Shown: piece by piece, positions 44,423-54,081 of the stretch | Layout of the letters: each line of letters begins with the position of its first letter | Position numbering within the stretch: position 1 is the first letter of the stretch | DNA from: Yoonia sp. | GTDB lineage: Bacteria; Pseudomonadota; Alphaproteobacteria; Rhodobacterales; Rhodobacteraceae | Length of the DNA: 64,000 bases | Direction: 5' to 3' | NCBI RefSeq assembly: GCF_017854565.1 | Contig: NZ_JAFMHJ010000005.1 | Coordinates: forward strand, 34,500 to 98,499 | Translations under genes and position numbers: made by a program | The notes under the pieces: generated by a model | Told to the model about the DNA's origin: nothing | Seen by the model: the letters and a program-made list of their open reading frames with translations, nothing else | Databases searched by the model: none

Positions 44423-47400
44423 CCGGATTAGTTGACTGGGCCGCTTCTCGGGCCCGGATGGTACTGGCGTTTATCGCCCTCTCGCTTTTGGCGGGGGGCA
44501 TGGCCTATGTCAGCCTTCCCAAAGAGGGCGAGCCGGACATCGAAATCCCTGCGATTTTCGTGTCGGTCCCCTTCCCGGGCATTTCAGCCGAGGACAGCGA
44601 GACATTGCTGGTCAAGCCGATGGAAACAGAACTGTCCGATCTGGATGGTCTGAAATCTATGTCTTCGACCGCCGCCGAAGGCTACGCCGGGGTCGCGCTT
44701 GAATTCGAATTCGGCTGGGACAAGACCAAGATTCTCGCTGACATCCGCTCGGCTATGAACAACGCCGAAGGGCAGTTTCCCAATGGGGCTGACCAATATT
44801 CTATCAACGAAATCAACTTTTCCGAATTCCCAATCATCATCGTCAACCTGACTGGCGACGTCCCCGAACGCACTCTGATCCGCGTCGCCAAGGAGTTGCA
44901 GGATCGCATTGAAGGTATTGATGCGGTATTGGAGGCCGGTCTGGCCGGTCAGCGCGATGAGATGCTGGAAGTCGTGATCGATCCCTTGCGGCTTGAGGCG
45001 TACAACGTCACCGCAGGCGAGCTGATCGGCGTGGTCACCAACAATAACCTGCTGATTGCTGCGGGCGAAGTAGAGACAGCACAAGGTACGTTCTCGGTCA
45101 AGATTCCGTCATCATTCAATGAACCACAAGACGTCTATAGCCTGCCGGTGAAGACCAACGGCGACCGTGTCATTACACTGGGCGATCTGGCCACGATCCG
45201 CCTGACATTCGAGGACCGCGCCGGGACCGCGCGCTTTAACGGGGTGAACACAGTCGCCCTGCAAGTGGTCAAACGCAAAGGTTACAACCTGATCGACACG
45301 ACCGCTTTGGTCAAAGATGTCGTTGAACAAGAACGCGCCAGCTGGTCGCCAGAGTTGCAGGCCGCCATTCAGGTTGGCACATCCAACGACCAGTCGCGCA
45401 ACGTGGCCTCGATGGTCAGCCAGTTGGAAGGCTCGGTTCTGACGGCGATTGCACTGGTGATGATCGTTGTGCTTGCAGCACTTGGGACGCGGCCCGCCTT
45501 GCTGGTCGGTTTTGCGATCCCGACGTCATTCTTGCTGTGCTTTGCATTGCTCGCCGTCATGGAGATCACAATTTCGAATATTGTCATGTTCGGCCTGATC
45601 CTTGCCGTTGGGATGTTGGTGGATGGCGCCATTGTCGTCGTTGAATATGCCGACAAGCGAATCCGCGAAGGCTCTGGGCCGATGCACGCCTATACAGAAG
45701 CTGCAAAGCGGATGTTCTGGCCGATCATTTCATCCACCGCGACCACGCTTTGCGCGTTTCTGCCAATGCTGTTCTGGCCCGGTGTGCCGGGGCAATTCAT
45801 GGGCATGCTGCCTGTCACGCTGATCTTCGTGCTGTGCGCATCGCTTGTCGTCGCGCTGATCTATCTGCCGGTCATGGGCGGTGTGACAGGCCGGATGAGC
45901 CGGGTATTCGGCAACACATCGGACTTTTTGCGTGCCCATTTGCCATGGGCGGTGCGCGCCGTGCTTGTAGTACCGGCGATTATGATTGTTTTTGCCGGTG
46001 CTATGCTGACGCTGAACCCCGGCTATCTGACGGGCGATGCCGTGCAAACCGATGGTTTGATCGCGTCACTGCCCGGTATGATTTTGTTCCTTGCGGGTGC
46101 AATGCTCCTGTCGATTTCCATCGGCGCGGCCACGGTCGAGCGTAAGGCGACACAGATTACGGCGGGCTATCGCCGTACAGTTTTCGGGCGCGTGATCCAT
46201 TTCATTACCGGCAATCCGATCATGCCCTTGGTATCGGTGGCGGGTGTCGTGTTTTTGGTGGTCTCGATATTCGGCTATTATGGCGCCAACAACAATGGTG
46301 TTGAGTTCTTTGTCGAATCCGAACCCGAGCAGGCGATTGTTTACGTGCAGGCGCGCGGCAACCTGTCACTGCAGGAAAAGGATGCGCTTGTCCGTCAGGC
46401 CGAGCTTGTCGTTTTGGCCCACCCCGGTGTGATAACTGCCTTTTCGTTTGCCGGTGACGGCGGCCTGAATACCGATGCAAGCGGGACCAGCACGCCCGGT
46501 GACACAATCGGGCAAATCCAACTGGAAACGATCCCATGGGAAGAGCGTGCAGGCATTGCCGAACTCGACGGAGATCTTGTGATTGCTCAGATTCAGGCCG
46601 AGCTGAACAAAATCCCCGGAATCCGTACTGAAATTTTGGCGCAAGCACGTGGCCCCGCATCCGCCAAGCCGGTGCATTTACGCCTGAAAAGTGACAATTG
46701 GGACGAATTGCTGGCCGCGACGGCGACCGTGCGCAACCACTTTGAACAGACCGCAGGTTTGATCACTATCGAGGATTCGCTGCCCTTGCCCGGTATCGAC
46801 TGGCAGATCGACGTCGATGTCGAAAAGGCTGGCCGCTATGGCGCAAACGTGGCCGCAGTCGGTGCGATGGTGCAGTTGGTGACCCGCGGCATTCTGCTTG
46901 ATACCATGCGCGTTGACAGTTCGGACGAGGAAATTGAAATCCGGGTGCGCCTGCCCGAGAAGGACCGCGTCTTGTCTACGTTGGACAGTCTGCGGGTGCG
47001 CACGTCATCGGGATTGATCCCGCTCTCGAACTTCATTTCGCGTACGCCTGTAGAAAAGCTCGCACAGATCGACCGGATTGATCAAAAGCGCTACTTCGAT
47101 GTGAAGGCTGGCGTGGAGGCAAATATCGTTGGACTGACAGATACTGACAGCGGCAACACTCTGGCCGTGCTGCGTGAAGTTACGACACCGACAGATGAAC
47201 AGACGCTGATGATCGGCGACACCGCCTATCTGATCGTTTCCCTGACCGACGGTGTGTCGCGTGACGACGTGCTGGCACACGATAGCAAAGATACCGCGAC
47301 AATTGCACCCATTAACGCAAACGAGCGGATCGAAATGCTGACCGCGTGGTTGAACACCGCCCCCCTGCCCGCGTCGATTGATTGGGAATGGACTGGCGAC

Positions 47401-48129
47401 CAAGAGGACCAGGCCGAATCGGGCGCCTTCCTGATGAAGGCATTTGCCGGTGCGTTGGGCCTGATGTTCATCATCCTGTTGGCGCAGTTTAACAGCTTTT
47501 ATAACGCGATCCTTGTTTTGATGGCTGTGATCATGTCCACAGCCGGGTCGCTGGTTGGTATGCTGGTTATGGATCAGGCGTTCTCGATCATCATGACGGG
47601 CACCGGGATCGTGGCGCTTGCCGGGATCGTGGTGAACAACAATATCATCCTGATCGACACCTATCAGGAATACAGCCAGTATATGCCAAGATCAGAGGCG
47701 ATCACCCGTACCGCCGAGGATCGCATACGCCCCGTGCTGCTGACCACTATCACCACGATGGCCGGTCTGGCCCCGATGATGTTCGGCCTCAGCCTTGATT
47801 TCATGAACGGCGGCTTCTCCGTTGACAGCCCGACGGCGCTTTGGTGGAAACAACTGGCGACAGCCGTGGTCTTTGGCCTTGGCATTGCAACGATCCTGAC
47901 ACTGATCTTTACACCATCCATGCTGGCGCTTCGGGTCTGGTTCGTGACCTACGTGCAGTGGTTCGCACAGCTTTTGGCAAAGCTGTCCATGGGCCGTAGC
48001 AGCCGCGCCGCGCGCGATTGGGCGCTGCAACGGCAGGCCCGCCGGATCAAAATGCCAGAGTTCATCTGGACAGAGGACAATGCGCTGCCACCGTTGCAAT
48101 TGAAGACACCGTTGCAGGCGGCAGAGTAA
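44419..48129 (+). CDS. RND family efflux pump permease
   Basis: A 1236-residue inner-membrane pump of the HAE1/AcrB superfamily, about 190 residues longer than AcrB. The extra length includes a hydrophobic insertion around residues 510-580. In the fourth helix the proton-relay pair is D402-G403 (LVDGAIVVVE), where AcrB has two Asp. In the late helix GIVVNNNIILID (N1073-N1075) replaces the AcrB Lys. These patterns occur in other RND subfamilies, so the pump is probably functional. Substrate is unknown. No outer-membrane channel gene follows. Confidence 0.92.
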   Translation: MTGLVDWAASRARMVLAFIALSLLAGGMAYVSLPKEGEPDIEIPAIFVSVPFPGISAEDSETLLVKPMETELSDLDGLKSMSSTAAEGYAGVALEFEFGWDKTKILADIRSAMNNAEGQFPNGADQYSINEINFSEFPIIIVNLTGDVPERTLIRVAKELQDRIEGIDAVLEAGLAGQRDEMLEVVIDPLRLEAYNVTAGELIGVVTNNNLLIAAGEVETAQGTFSVKIPSSFNEPQDVYSLPVKTNGDRVITLGDLATIRLTFEDRAGTARFNGVNTVALQVVKRKGYNLIDTTALVKDVVEQERASWSPELQAAIQVGTSNDQSRNVASMVSQLEGSVLTAIALVMIVVLAALGTRPALLVGFAIPTSFLLCFALLAVMEITISNIVMFGLILAVGMLVDGAIVVVEYADKRIREGSGPMHAYTEAAKRMFWPIISSTATTLCAFLPMLFWPGVPGQFMGMLPVTLIFVLCASLVVALIYLPVMGGVTGRMSRVFGNTSDFLRAHLPWAVRAVLVVPAIMIVFAGAMLTLNPGYLTGDAVQTDGLIASLPGMILFLAGAMLLSISIGAATVERKATQITAGYRRTVFGRVIHFITGNPIMPLVSVAGVVFLVVSIFGYYGANNNGVEFFVESEPEQAIVYVQARGNLSLQEKDALVRQAELVVLAHPGVITAFSFAGDGGLNTDASGTSTPGDTIGQIQLETIPWEERAGIAELDGDLVIAQIQAELNKIPGIRTEILAQARGPASAKPVHLRLKSDNWDELLAATATVRNHFEQTAGLITIEDSLPLPGIDWQIDVDVEKAGRYGANVAAVGAMVQLVTRGILLDTMRVDSSDEEIEIRVRLPEKDRVLSTLDSLRVRTSSGLIPLSNFISRTPVEKLAQIDRIDQKRYFDVKAGVEANIVGLTDTDSGNTLAVLREVTTPTDEQTLMIGDTAYLIVSLTDGVSRDDVLAHDSKDTATIAPINANERIEMLTAWLNTAPLPASIDWEWTGDQEDQAESGAFLMKAFAGALGLMFIILLAQFNSFYNAILVLMAVIMSTAGSLVGMLVMDQAFSIIMTGTGIVALAGIVVNNNIILIDTYQEYSQYMPRSEAITRTAEDRIRPVLLTTITTMAGLAPMMFGLSLDFMNGGFSVDSPTALWWKQLATAVVFGLGIATILTLIFTPSMLALRVWFVTYVQWFAQLLAKLSMGRSSRAARDWALQRQARRIKMPEFIWTEDNALPPLQLKTPLQAAE

Positions 48130-48304
48130 CCGACCAATGGATCGCGCAGTTGTGCTCTGTCCGCAATCCGGGGCGACGGGCAACGCGCCAAGATGGTTTT
48201 AGTGGAGTGTCTTATCGCACCTACGCGAAGGCCCGGTACAAACACCGCACATTAAAGTCCGGGCCAAAGCAAGCTGCGTGATGATCACCCGACGCGGGCA
48301 CCGC

Positions 48305-50125
48305 TCAGACCGTTTCCTCTTCGGACTGGCGGTTCCACAGATGCGCATAGCGCCCTTCGCTGGCCAGCAGATCATCATGCTTGCCCTCTTCTATGATCAC
48401 GCCATTTTCCAGCACCACGATCCGGTCGGCATCGGCAATGGTAGAAAGCCGATGCGCAATCGTGATCACGGTGCGCCCCTCGCCCATCGCCTTGAGTTCG
48501 GCCTGAATTTCGCGCTCGGTCTGCGTATCCAGCGCGCTGGTCGCTTCGTCCAGCAACAAGATCGGCGGGTTTTTCAGCAGCGTCCGGGCAATCCCGACCC
48601 GCTGTTTTTCCCCACCTGACAACTTTAACCCGCGCTCGCCGACCGTGGTGCTGTAACCGTCTGGCAAGCTGACGATGAAGTCGTGGATCTTGGCGGCCTT
48701 TGCTGCCGCGATGATATCCGCCTCGGTCGCATCAGGGCGGCCATAGGCGATGTTGTAATGCACGGTGTCGTTGAACAGCACCGTATCCTGCGGCACCACC
48801 CCAATTTGGGCATGCAGGCTTTCCTGAGTCACATCGCGGACATCTTGCCCATCAATCCGCAAGGCGCCGCCGCTGACATCATAAAAGCGAAACAGCAGCC
48901 GCCCGATCGTAGATTTCCCAGACCCCGATGAGCCAACGATCGCCACGGTCTGGCCCGGCTCCACCTTTAGGTTGATCCCCTTCAGGATCGGACGTGCCGC
49001 GTCATAGCCAAAGGCCACATTGTCCAGCGTGACCTGACCACCCGTGACCTGCAACCCGGTCGCATTGGGTTTGTCCATCACCTCTGCGGGCTGGCCCAGA
49101 AGGTCAAACATGTCACCCATGTCGATCAGCGCCTGCCGAATTTCGCGGTAGACGGTGCCTAGGAAATTAAGCGGCATCGTAATCTGGATCATATAGGCAT
49201 TGACCATCACAAAATCGCCGACCGTCAAGTCACCGCGCTGCACGCCCATCGCGGCCATCACCATCACCGCGACCAAACCGCCCGTGATCAAGAGAGACTG
49301 GCCGAAGTTCAGAAATGCCAATGAATAATTCGTGCGAATCGCGGCATTTTCATATTGTGCCATCGCGCTGTCATAGCGGTCGGCCTCCCACTTTTCAGCG
49401 CCGAAATATTTGACGGTCTCAAAGTTCAACAGACTGTCGATCGCCTTTTGGTTGGCGTCCGTGTCCTGATCGTTCATCTCCTTGCGGATTTTCACGCGCC
49501 ATTCTGTCACGGTGAACGTGAACCAGACATACAGCCCGATGGTCAGCACAACGGTGGCCAGATACCAAACATCAAAAAGGAAGAACAAGATGACCGAGAT
49601 CATCGCCAGTTCAAGAACGAGCGGACCCATTGAGAACAACAAGAACCGCAGCAGAAAATCGACGCCTTTCACACCGCGCTCGATCACGCGGCTCAGCCCG
49701 CCGGTCTTGCGGGTGATGTGATATCGCATGGACAGGCGGTGGATGTGGGTAAATGTCTCAAGCGCCAGTTGCCGCAGGGCGCGCTGGCCCACGCGGGTAA
49801 ATACCACATCGCGCAGTTGCTGAAACGCGACAGTCGCAAGCCGGGCCAAGCCATAGGCAAGTGTCAAACCAACCGCGCCCAGACCCAGCACCGTCGCCGC
49901 TGACGCACCGTCGGGGGCCAACGCATCGACGGCCTGTTTGTAAAAGATCGGCGTGCCGACAGCGATTACTTTGGACAGCAACAGCACGGCAAGCGCGATA
50001 ACGACGCGCCGTTTGACCCATGTCTGCCCTTCGGGCCACAAATAGGGCACAACGCGCTGGATGACGGTCCAGCCCTGCACTTTGGTATTTTCAAGATTAG
50101 CATCTGTCTTGGCAAGGCGGCGCAT
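48305..50125 (-). CDS. Atm1-type ABC exporter, fused permease/ATPase
   Basis: A 606-residue half-transporter with six membrane helices (about 40-330), then an ATPase domain with Walker A VGSSGSGKST, signature LSGGEKQRVGIARTL, and Walker B ILLLDEATSALD. The region GGLSRVIERGVKGVDFLLRF is diagnostic for Atm1/HMT1 exporters, which move glutathione-linked sulphur or heavy-metal conjugates out of the cytoplasm. GGAGACAT precedes the start. It follows the LysM gene region downstream of 50191 but faces the same direction, 65 bp away. Confidence 0.92.
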   Translation of the reverse strand: MRRLAKTDANLENTKVQGWTVIQRVVPYLWPEGQTWVKRRVVIALAVLLLSKVIAVGTPIFYKQAVDALAPDGASAATVLGLGAVGLTLAYGLARLATVAFQQLRDVVFTRVGQRALRQLALETFTHIHRLSMRYHITRKTGGLSRVIERGVKGVDFLLRFLLFSMGPLVLELAMISVILFFLFDVWYLATVVLTIGLYVWFTFTVTEWRVKIRKEMNDQDTDANQKAIDSLLNFETVKYFGAEKWEADRYDSAMAQYENAAIRTNYSLAFLNFGQSLLITGGLVAVMVMAAMGVQRGDLTVGDFVMVNAYMIQITMPLNFLGTVYREIRQALIDMGDMFDLLGQPAEVMDKPNATGLQVTGGQVTLDNVAFGYDAARPILKGINLKVEPGQTVAIVGSSGSGKSTIGRLLFRFYDVSGGALRIDGQDVRDVTQESLHAQIGVVPQDTVLFNDTVHYNIAYGRPDATEADIIAAAKAAKIHDFIVSLPDGYSTTVGERGLKLSGGEKQRVGIARTLLKNPPILLLDEATSALDTQTEREIQAELKAMGEGRTVITIAHRLSTIADADRIVVLENGVIIEEGKHDDLLASEGRYAHLWNRQSEEETV

Positions 50126-50190
50126 TTATGTCTCCGGGTAACGGCCCCTTTAATTAGGGTGCCGACCCGCAGATGACCAGACCCGGCGTG

Positions 50191-51336
50191 TTATTGCGTT
50201 TGTGTCGGAATACGAAAAATCTGGCCTGGATAGATCAGATCAGGGTCCTTGATCAAATCGCGGTTCGCCTCGAACACCTCAACATAGAAAACGCCGCTGC
50301 CCATGTTTTCCTGCGCAATCGCCCAAAGCGTTGCCCCCGGCTGCACTGTTTTGACAGCGACTTCGAAACCGTCAAGGGATGTTTCCTCGGCCAGCACGGC
50401 CGCAACATCGCCCGCCTCCTCGCGTTTGAACGGCGTCTCAATGCGGGACACAACGGTGCCGTCGGTGTCCACCTCATCAATGCGCAACGTGTAAACGCCG
50501 GTATCGACGCCCGGCAAATCAACGCGCCAATCGCCACCTTGCTGGACAGGTGACGTTGTGATCGGTCGGTTATCAAGATAAATGCGCACCGCTCCGTTTG
50601 CCGTCGCGCGCCCCGAAAGCAAAACCTCACCCGCAGGATCATAGGTGATTGCATCAAGCGCTACATTTGCCGCAACCCGGGGCGCAGATGACCCTGATTG
50701 GATCACACGGATACCGTCGGCATCCGCCTGCAGAACCATGGGCGCAACAGGGGCAGCCGGCGCAAGGCCGATGGCCGCATCGACATCCGGCGATATCGGC
50801 GGTGCAGGCGCGGTCACAATGGGCTCTGTTGTCGCGGCGGCCTGAAGCGGCGCAATTATCGCGCCCCCCGGCGCCCCTGCCTGCGCCACAACGATCGGCG
50901 CAACCATATAACTGGTGTCCGAAGCGACCGCCGCGCCATCAGGGTCACCCAAAAGCGACAGCCGGCGCGGCTCTTGCGATGGGCCCGCAAGCGGGAAAGC
51001 CACAAAGCTGCCAGATCCGTTCGCCGTTACACGATCAATCGCCTCACCTGCCAAAATAATATCGACCACCTGCCCCGGCTTGGCGCGCCCCGCAATCACC
51101 ATCACGCCATTGGGTTCTACACGAAACGTATCAAACTGCGGCCCGACCACTGGGGCCGGTTCTGGCACCGTTGGTGCCTGGGTCACGATGATGGGCGCTG
51201 GCTCCAACACCGCAGTCAGGGCCGTTGGGGCCGGTTTGGAAGGCGGCAGGAACATCAAGACCGCAAGGCCAAGACAAACCGCACATAATGCGCCCAGGGC
51301 AATCCGCCCGACGTTCGATTTCGCTTCTTCAGACAC
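50191..51336 (-). CDS. LysM peptidoglycan-binding membrane protein
   Basis: A 381-residue protein with an N-terminal membrane helix (about 12-30), a long Pro/Ala-rich periplasmic region containing Ig-like repeats (GVMVIAGRAKPGQVVDI and GEVLLSGRATANGAVRIYL), and a C-terminal LysM domain (about 332-380, VQPGATLWAIAQENMG). It probably anchors to the cell wall. The start is GTG at 51336, behind AAGGGGA; a longer ATG frame is unsupported. It is divergent from the LOG gene. Confidence 0.88.
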   Translation of the reverse strand: MSEEAKSNVGRIALGALCAVCLGLAVLMFLPPSKPAPTALTAVLEPAPIIVTQAPTVPEPAPVVGPQFDTFRVEPNGVMVIAGRAKPGQVVDIILAGEAIDRVTANGSGSFVAFPLAGPSQEPRRLSLLGDPDGAAVASDTSYMVAPIVVAQAGAPGGAIIAPLQAAATTEPIVTAPAPPISPDVDAAIGLAPAAPVAPMVLQADADGIRVIQSGSSAPRVAANVALDAITYDPAGEVLLSGRATANGAVRIYLDNRPITTSPVQQGGDWRVDLPGVDTGVYTLRIDEVDTDGTVVSRIETPFKREEAGDVAAVLAEETSLDGFEVAVKTVQPGATLWAIAQENMGSGVFYVEVFEANRDLIKDPDLIYPGQIFRIPTQTQ

Positions 51337-51449
51337 GTTTCGTCCCCTTTGCGGCACCGTATGCGGTAAAAGCCCAACCGCATACGGTTGAGACAGCATA
51401 GCAATGCCGCTATGAGCGGTCAAAGCCAAGGTTCATGAAAAGGTGCCCC

Positions 51450-52007
51450 ATGTCCACATTCCCCAAATCCGTCTGCATCTACTGCGGCTCTCGCGATGGC
51501 GCGCGCCCCGTTTACGCTGCGGCGGCCCTTGCAACTGGTCAAATGCTGGCGGCCAATGGCTGGCGGTTGGTCTATGGCGCGGGCGATGTCGGGCTGATGG
51601 GCCAGGTCGCGCGCGCAGTTCAGGGTGCAGGCGGCCAGACGTTCGGTGTTATCCCCACGCATTTATTGGATCGCGAAGCCGGCAAACGCGACCTGAACCA
51701 ATTCGTGATTACCGAAACGATGCACGAACGCAAGAAAGTCATGTTCATGAACGCTGACGCCGTGGTCGTGCTGCCCGGCGGCGCGGGATCGCTGGATGAA
51801 TTCTTTGAGGCCCTCACCTGGCGACAGTTGGGCCTGCATGCCAAACCGATCATCCTGCTCAATATTGATGGGTTTTGGGACCCCTTGTCAGCCCTGCTGA
51901 AACACGTCGTTGACCAAGGCTTTGCCGGCGATGATATCTTGTCCTACGTCACCACGGCCACGGATGTCACCACGCTCGAGGCCGCCCTGCGCGATGCCCT
52001 TTCCTGA
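51450..52007 (+). CDS. LOG family nucleoside 5'-monophosphate phosphoribohydrolase
   Basis: A 185-residue Rossmann-fold enzyme of the TIGR00730/LOG family, which splits ribose-5-phosphate from (cytokinin) nucleotides. Motifs: SVCIYCGSRDG, GAGDVGLMGQVARA, HERKKVMF and PGGAGSLDEFFEAL. The last carries Ser instead of the usual Thr in PGGxGTxxE. The start at 51450 follows AAGGTG. Its final 64 bp overlap the convergent rarD. Confidence 0.9.
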   Translation: MSTFPKSVCIYCGSRDGARPVYAAAALATGQMLAANGWRLVYGAGDVGLMGQVARAVQGAGGQTFGVIPTHLLDREAGKRDLNQFVITETMHERKKVMFMNADAVVVLPGGAGSLDEFFEALTWRQLGLHAKPIILLNIDGFWDPLSALLKHVVDQGFAGDDILSYVTTATDVTTLEAALRDALS

Positions 52008-52849
52008 CGGATTGCAGCGATAGAATAGATCACCAAGGCAATCCAGATCAGCGGGAACGCAATCGCGTGCCATTGTGTGAACGGTTCGCCAAAGGCAAAG
52101 ACCGCGCAGGCAAATTGCAGTGTCGGATTGATGTACTGCAACAACCCGACGGTCGACATCCGCGTACGCCGCGCTGCATAGCTGAACAGCACCAACGGCA
52201 TCGCGGTCAGCGGTCCCGACAGCGCCAGCAATGCATGGGTCTGCCATGTGGCATCACCCTGGGTTCCCGCCCACAGCAGCCAAAAGATGGCCAAAGGTGC
52301 CATCAATGCCACCTCTGCCGTGACCGAGACAACCGGGCCAAGCGACAGTTGCTTTTTGATCACCCCATAGGCCCCGAACGTGCCCGCCAAAGCCAATGCA
52401 ATCCACGGCGGCACGCCCAGCCCAACGGTCAGGCCAAGCACCGCCAAACCGGCAAGCAGCACCGCGACCCATTGTGCGCGGCCCAGCGTTTCACCAAATA
52501 AGACCCGGCCCATCACCACCGCCACCAGCGGAAAGATGTAGTATCCAAGCGACGCCGCCATGCCCTGTCCGGCCTGAATGGCAAAGATAAAGCCGAACCA
52601 ATTGGCCGAAATGAACACTGCAGCCAGACCGATCAGCCAGACCTGCCGCTGGGCAATGGCGTGACCAACAAGGTGCAACCGACCCTGCGCTGTCAGAATG
52701 ACGGCAAAAAACCCAAGCGACCAAAGGCTACGATACGACAGCACCTCGAGGGGGGGCACATGCTTCAGCAACGCGTAGTAAAGCGGTGACAGGCCCCAAA
52801 CCGTGCAGGTCAGCACCATCGCCAACACGCCCTTGGCCCCATCGGTCAT
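51944..52849 (-). CDS. rarD: EamA family transporter RarD
   Basis: A 301-residue membrane protein with ten hydrophobic segments in two EamA repeats. The RarD signature includes GLSPLYYALLKHVPPLEVLSYR and LQYINPTLQF. The substrate of RarD is unknown (chloramphenicol resistance was linked to it in Pseudomonas). Its start overlaps the dehydratase stop (ATGA), so the pair is probably one operon. Its C-terminal coding region overlaps the LOG gene. Confidence 0.9.
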   Translation of the reverse strand: MTDGAKGVLAMVLTCTVWGLSPLYYALLKHVPPLEVLSYRSLWSLGFFAVILTAQGRLHLVGHAIAQRQVWLIGLAAVFISANWFGFIFAIQAGQGMAASLGYYIFPLVAVVMGRVLFGETLGRAQWVAVLLAGLAVLGLTVGLGVPPWIALALAGTFGAYGVIKKQLSLGPVVSVTAEVALMAPLAIFWLLWAGTQGDATWQTHALLALSGPLTAMPLVLFSYAARRTRMSTVGLLQYINPTLQFACAVFAFGEPFTQWHAIAFPLIWIALVIYSIAAIRQERASRRAASSVVTSVAVVT

Positions 52850-53814
52850 GATGGCATCAGGCGACTGAAGCGGGCAAGGCTGATATTTGAACCACAGGCA
52901 ATAATGCCCACGTGCCGCCCCGCCAATTCATCGCGTAACGGTCCAAGAATGGCCGCCAAAGACGCGGCACAGGCAGGTTCTGCCATGATACGCAGAACCC
53001 GCTGATAATGTTCCATCGCCCTGAGCATTTCAGCGTCTTCAATGCGTACAATCCGGTCGACGTGCGCGTGTGCGACGGCAAATGAATACGGCATGGCCAG
53101 CGGCGCGCTCAGGCTGTCGGCGATCGTATCGACCCGATCAAGACGTACCGGATGGCCAGCGGCAAAGCTGCGATACAGACCGTCGGCGCCAAACGGTTCG
53201 ACCCCGATCACCGTCGCATCGGGGCGCAATTGCCTGATCGCACAGGCCATGCCACTGATCAGGCCACCGCCACCCACGGGCACCACGAACGTATCAATCT
53301 GCGGTGCCTGCTGGTGATATTCCCGGCCACATGTGGCCGCGCCAAGGGTCATCGACGGCCCTTCAAACGGGTGGAGCATCGTGCGCCCTTCTTGCGCGAA
53401 TGCGTCCATCGCCGCAAACGCCCCGGCCATATCATCATAAAGACGCACCGTCGCGCCCAGCGCCTCGCAACCTTCGATGCGGGCCGGGTCAACGGCGCGG
53501 GGCATGGTGATCAGGGCATCGACCCCCGCCTCTTTCGCCGCCCAGCACACGGCAAGCGCATGATTGCCACCGCTGGCGGCGACAACCCCCGCCGCCCGCT
53601 GTTCCGCAGATAACGCGCGCACCGCAAGCAGCACACCGCGGGCCTTGAACGATCCTGCCTGCTGAAACAGCTCTAGCTTGACGGTGACGCTGGCACAGTC
53701 GGGCAGAATTCCGTCCCATCGTGCCGAGGTCAGCGGCAAGATCGGCGTCTGCAGTATAGCCCCGTGCAGCGCATCTGCAGCCGCAGCGATTTCCGGCAAT
53801 TCCGGTCCGACCAT
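52846..53814 (-). CDS. Threonine/serine dehydratase (PLP-dependent)
   Basis: A 322-residue fold-type II PLP enzyme. The Schiff-base Lys57 lies in GSFKARG, the phosphate loop is SGGNHALAVCWAAK, and the glycine-rich VPVGGGGLISGMA is intact. There is no C-terminal ACT domain, so it is the short catabolic form rather than the isoleucine-inhibited IlvA. It deaminates threonine or serine to 2-oxobutyrate or pyruvate. Related serine racemases or hydroxyaspartate dehydratases cannot be excluded. Confidence 0.88.
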   Translation of the reverse strand: MVGPELPEIAAAADALHGAILQTPILPLTSARWDGILPDCASVTVKLELFQQAGSFKARGVLLAVRALSAEQRAAGVVAASGGNHALAVCWAAKEAGVDALITMPRAVDPARIEGCEALGATVRLYDDMAGAFAAMDAFAQEGRTMLHPFEGPSMTLGAATCGREYHQQAPQIDTFVVPVGGGGLISGMACAIRQLRPDATVIGVEPFGADGLYRSFAAGHPVRLDRVDTIADSLSAPLAMPYSFAVAHAHVDRIVRIEDAEMLRAMEHYQRVLRIMAEPACAASLAAILGPLRDELAGRHVGIIACGSNISLARFSRLMPS

Positions 53815-54033
53815 AGTCGTCTCTCCATCCCATAGCTGTGCCGCATTTCACATGCTGGGGGTGTTTTGTCTACTATGCAAATGTGGCGCGGTGCTGCGTG
53901 GGCATGGCCACCGTGCGGGATACTTGGAAAACGCAGGCTTAAATCAAAACCTGGACCCAATCGGGGGGGCAAGCCCGTCGATATCCGATGATTTGCGCGA
54001 CCCCCCGGGAAACCATCGCAACGTCGAACAGAA
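53815..54033. other. Intergenic region, no gene seen
   Basis: The 219-bp gap between the dehydratase start and the sodB terminator has no supported gene. Any promoter for the dehydratase-rarD pair must lie here. No clear operator was recognised. Confidence 0.5.
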
Positions 54034-54075
54034 AAGCAAGCGGCCACCAAAGGCAATGCCATCAGGGGCCGCTTG
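54034..54075 (-). terminator. Terminator after sodB
   Basis: CAAGCGGCC and GGCCGCTTG form a 9-bp stem over a 21-nt loop. Read leftward, the stem is followed by a T-rich stretch (CTTTTC), just past the sodB stop. Confidence 0.75.
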
Positions 54076-54081
54076 ATCGTG

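Noticed and set aside
48018..48281. Open frame spanning the end of the RND pump and the gap after it
   Set aside because: Mostly out of frame inside the pump gene; the 175-bp gap itself shows no start or motif.
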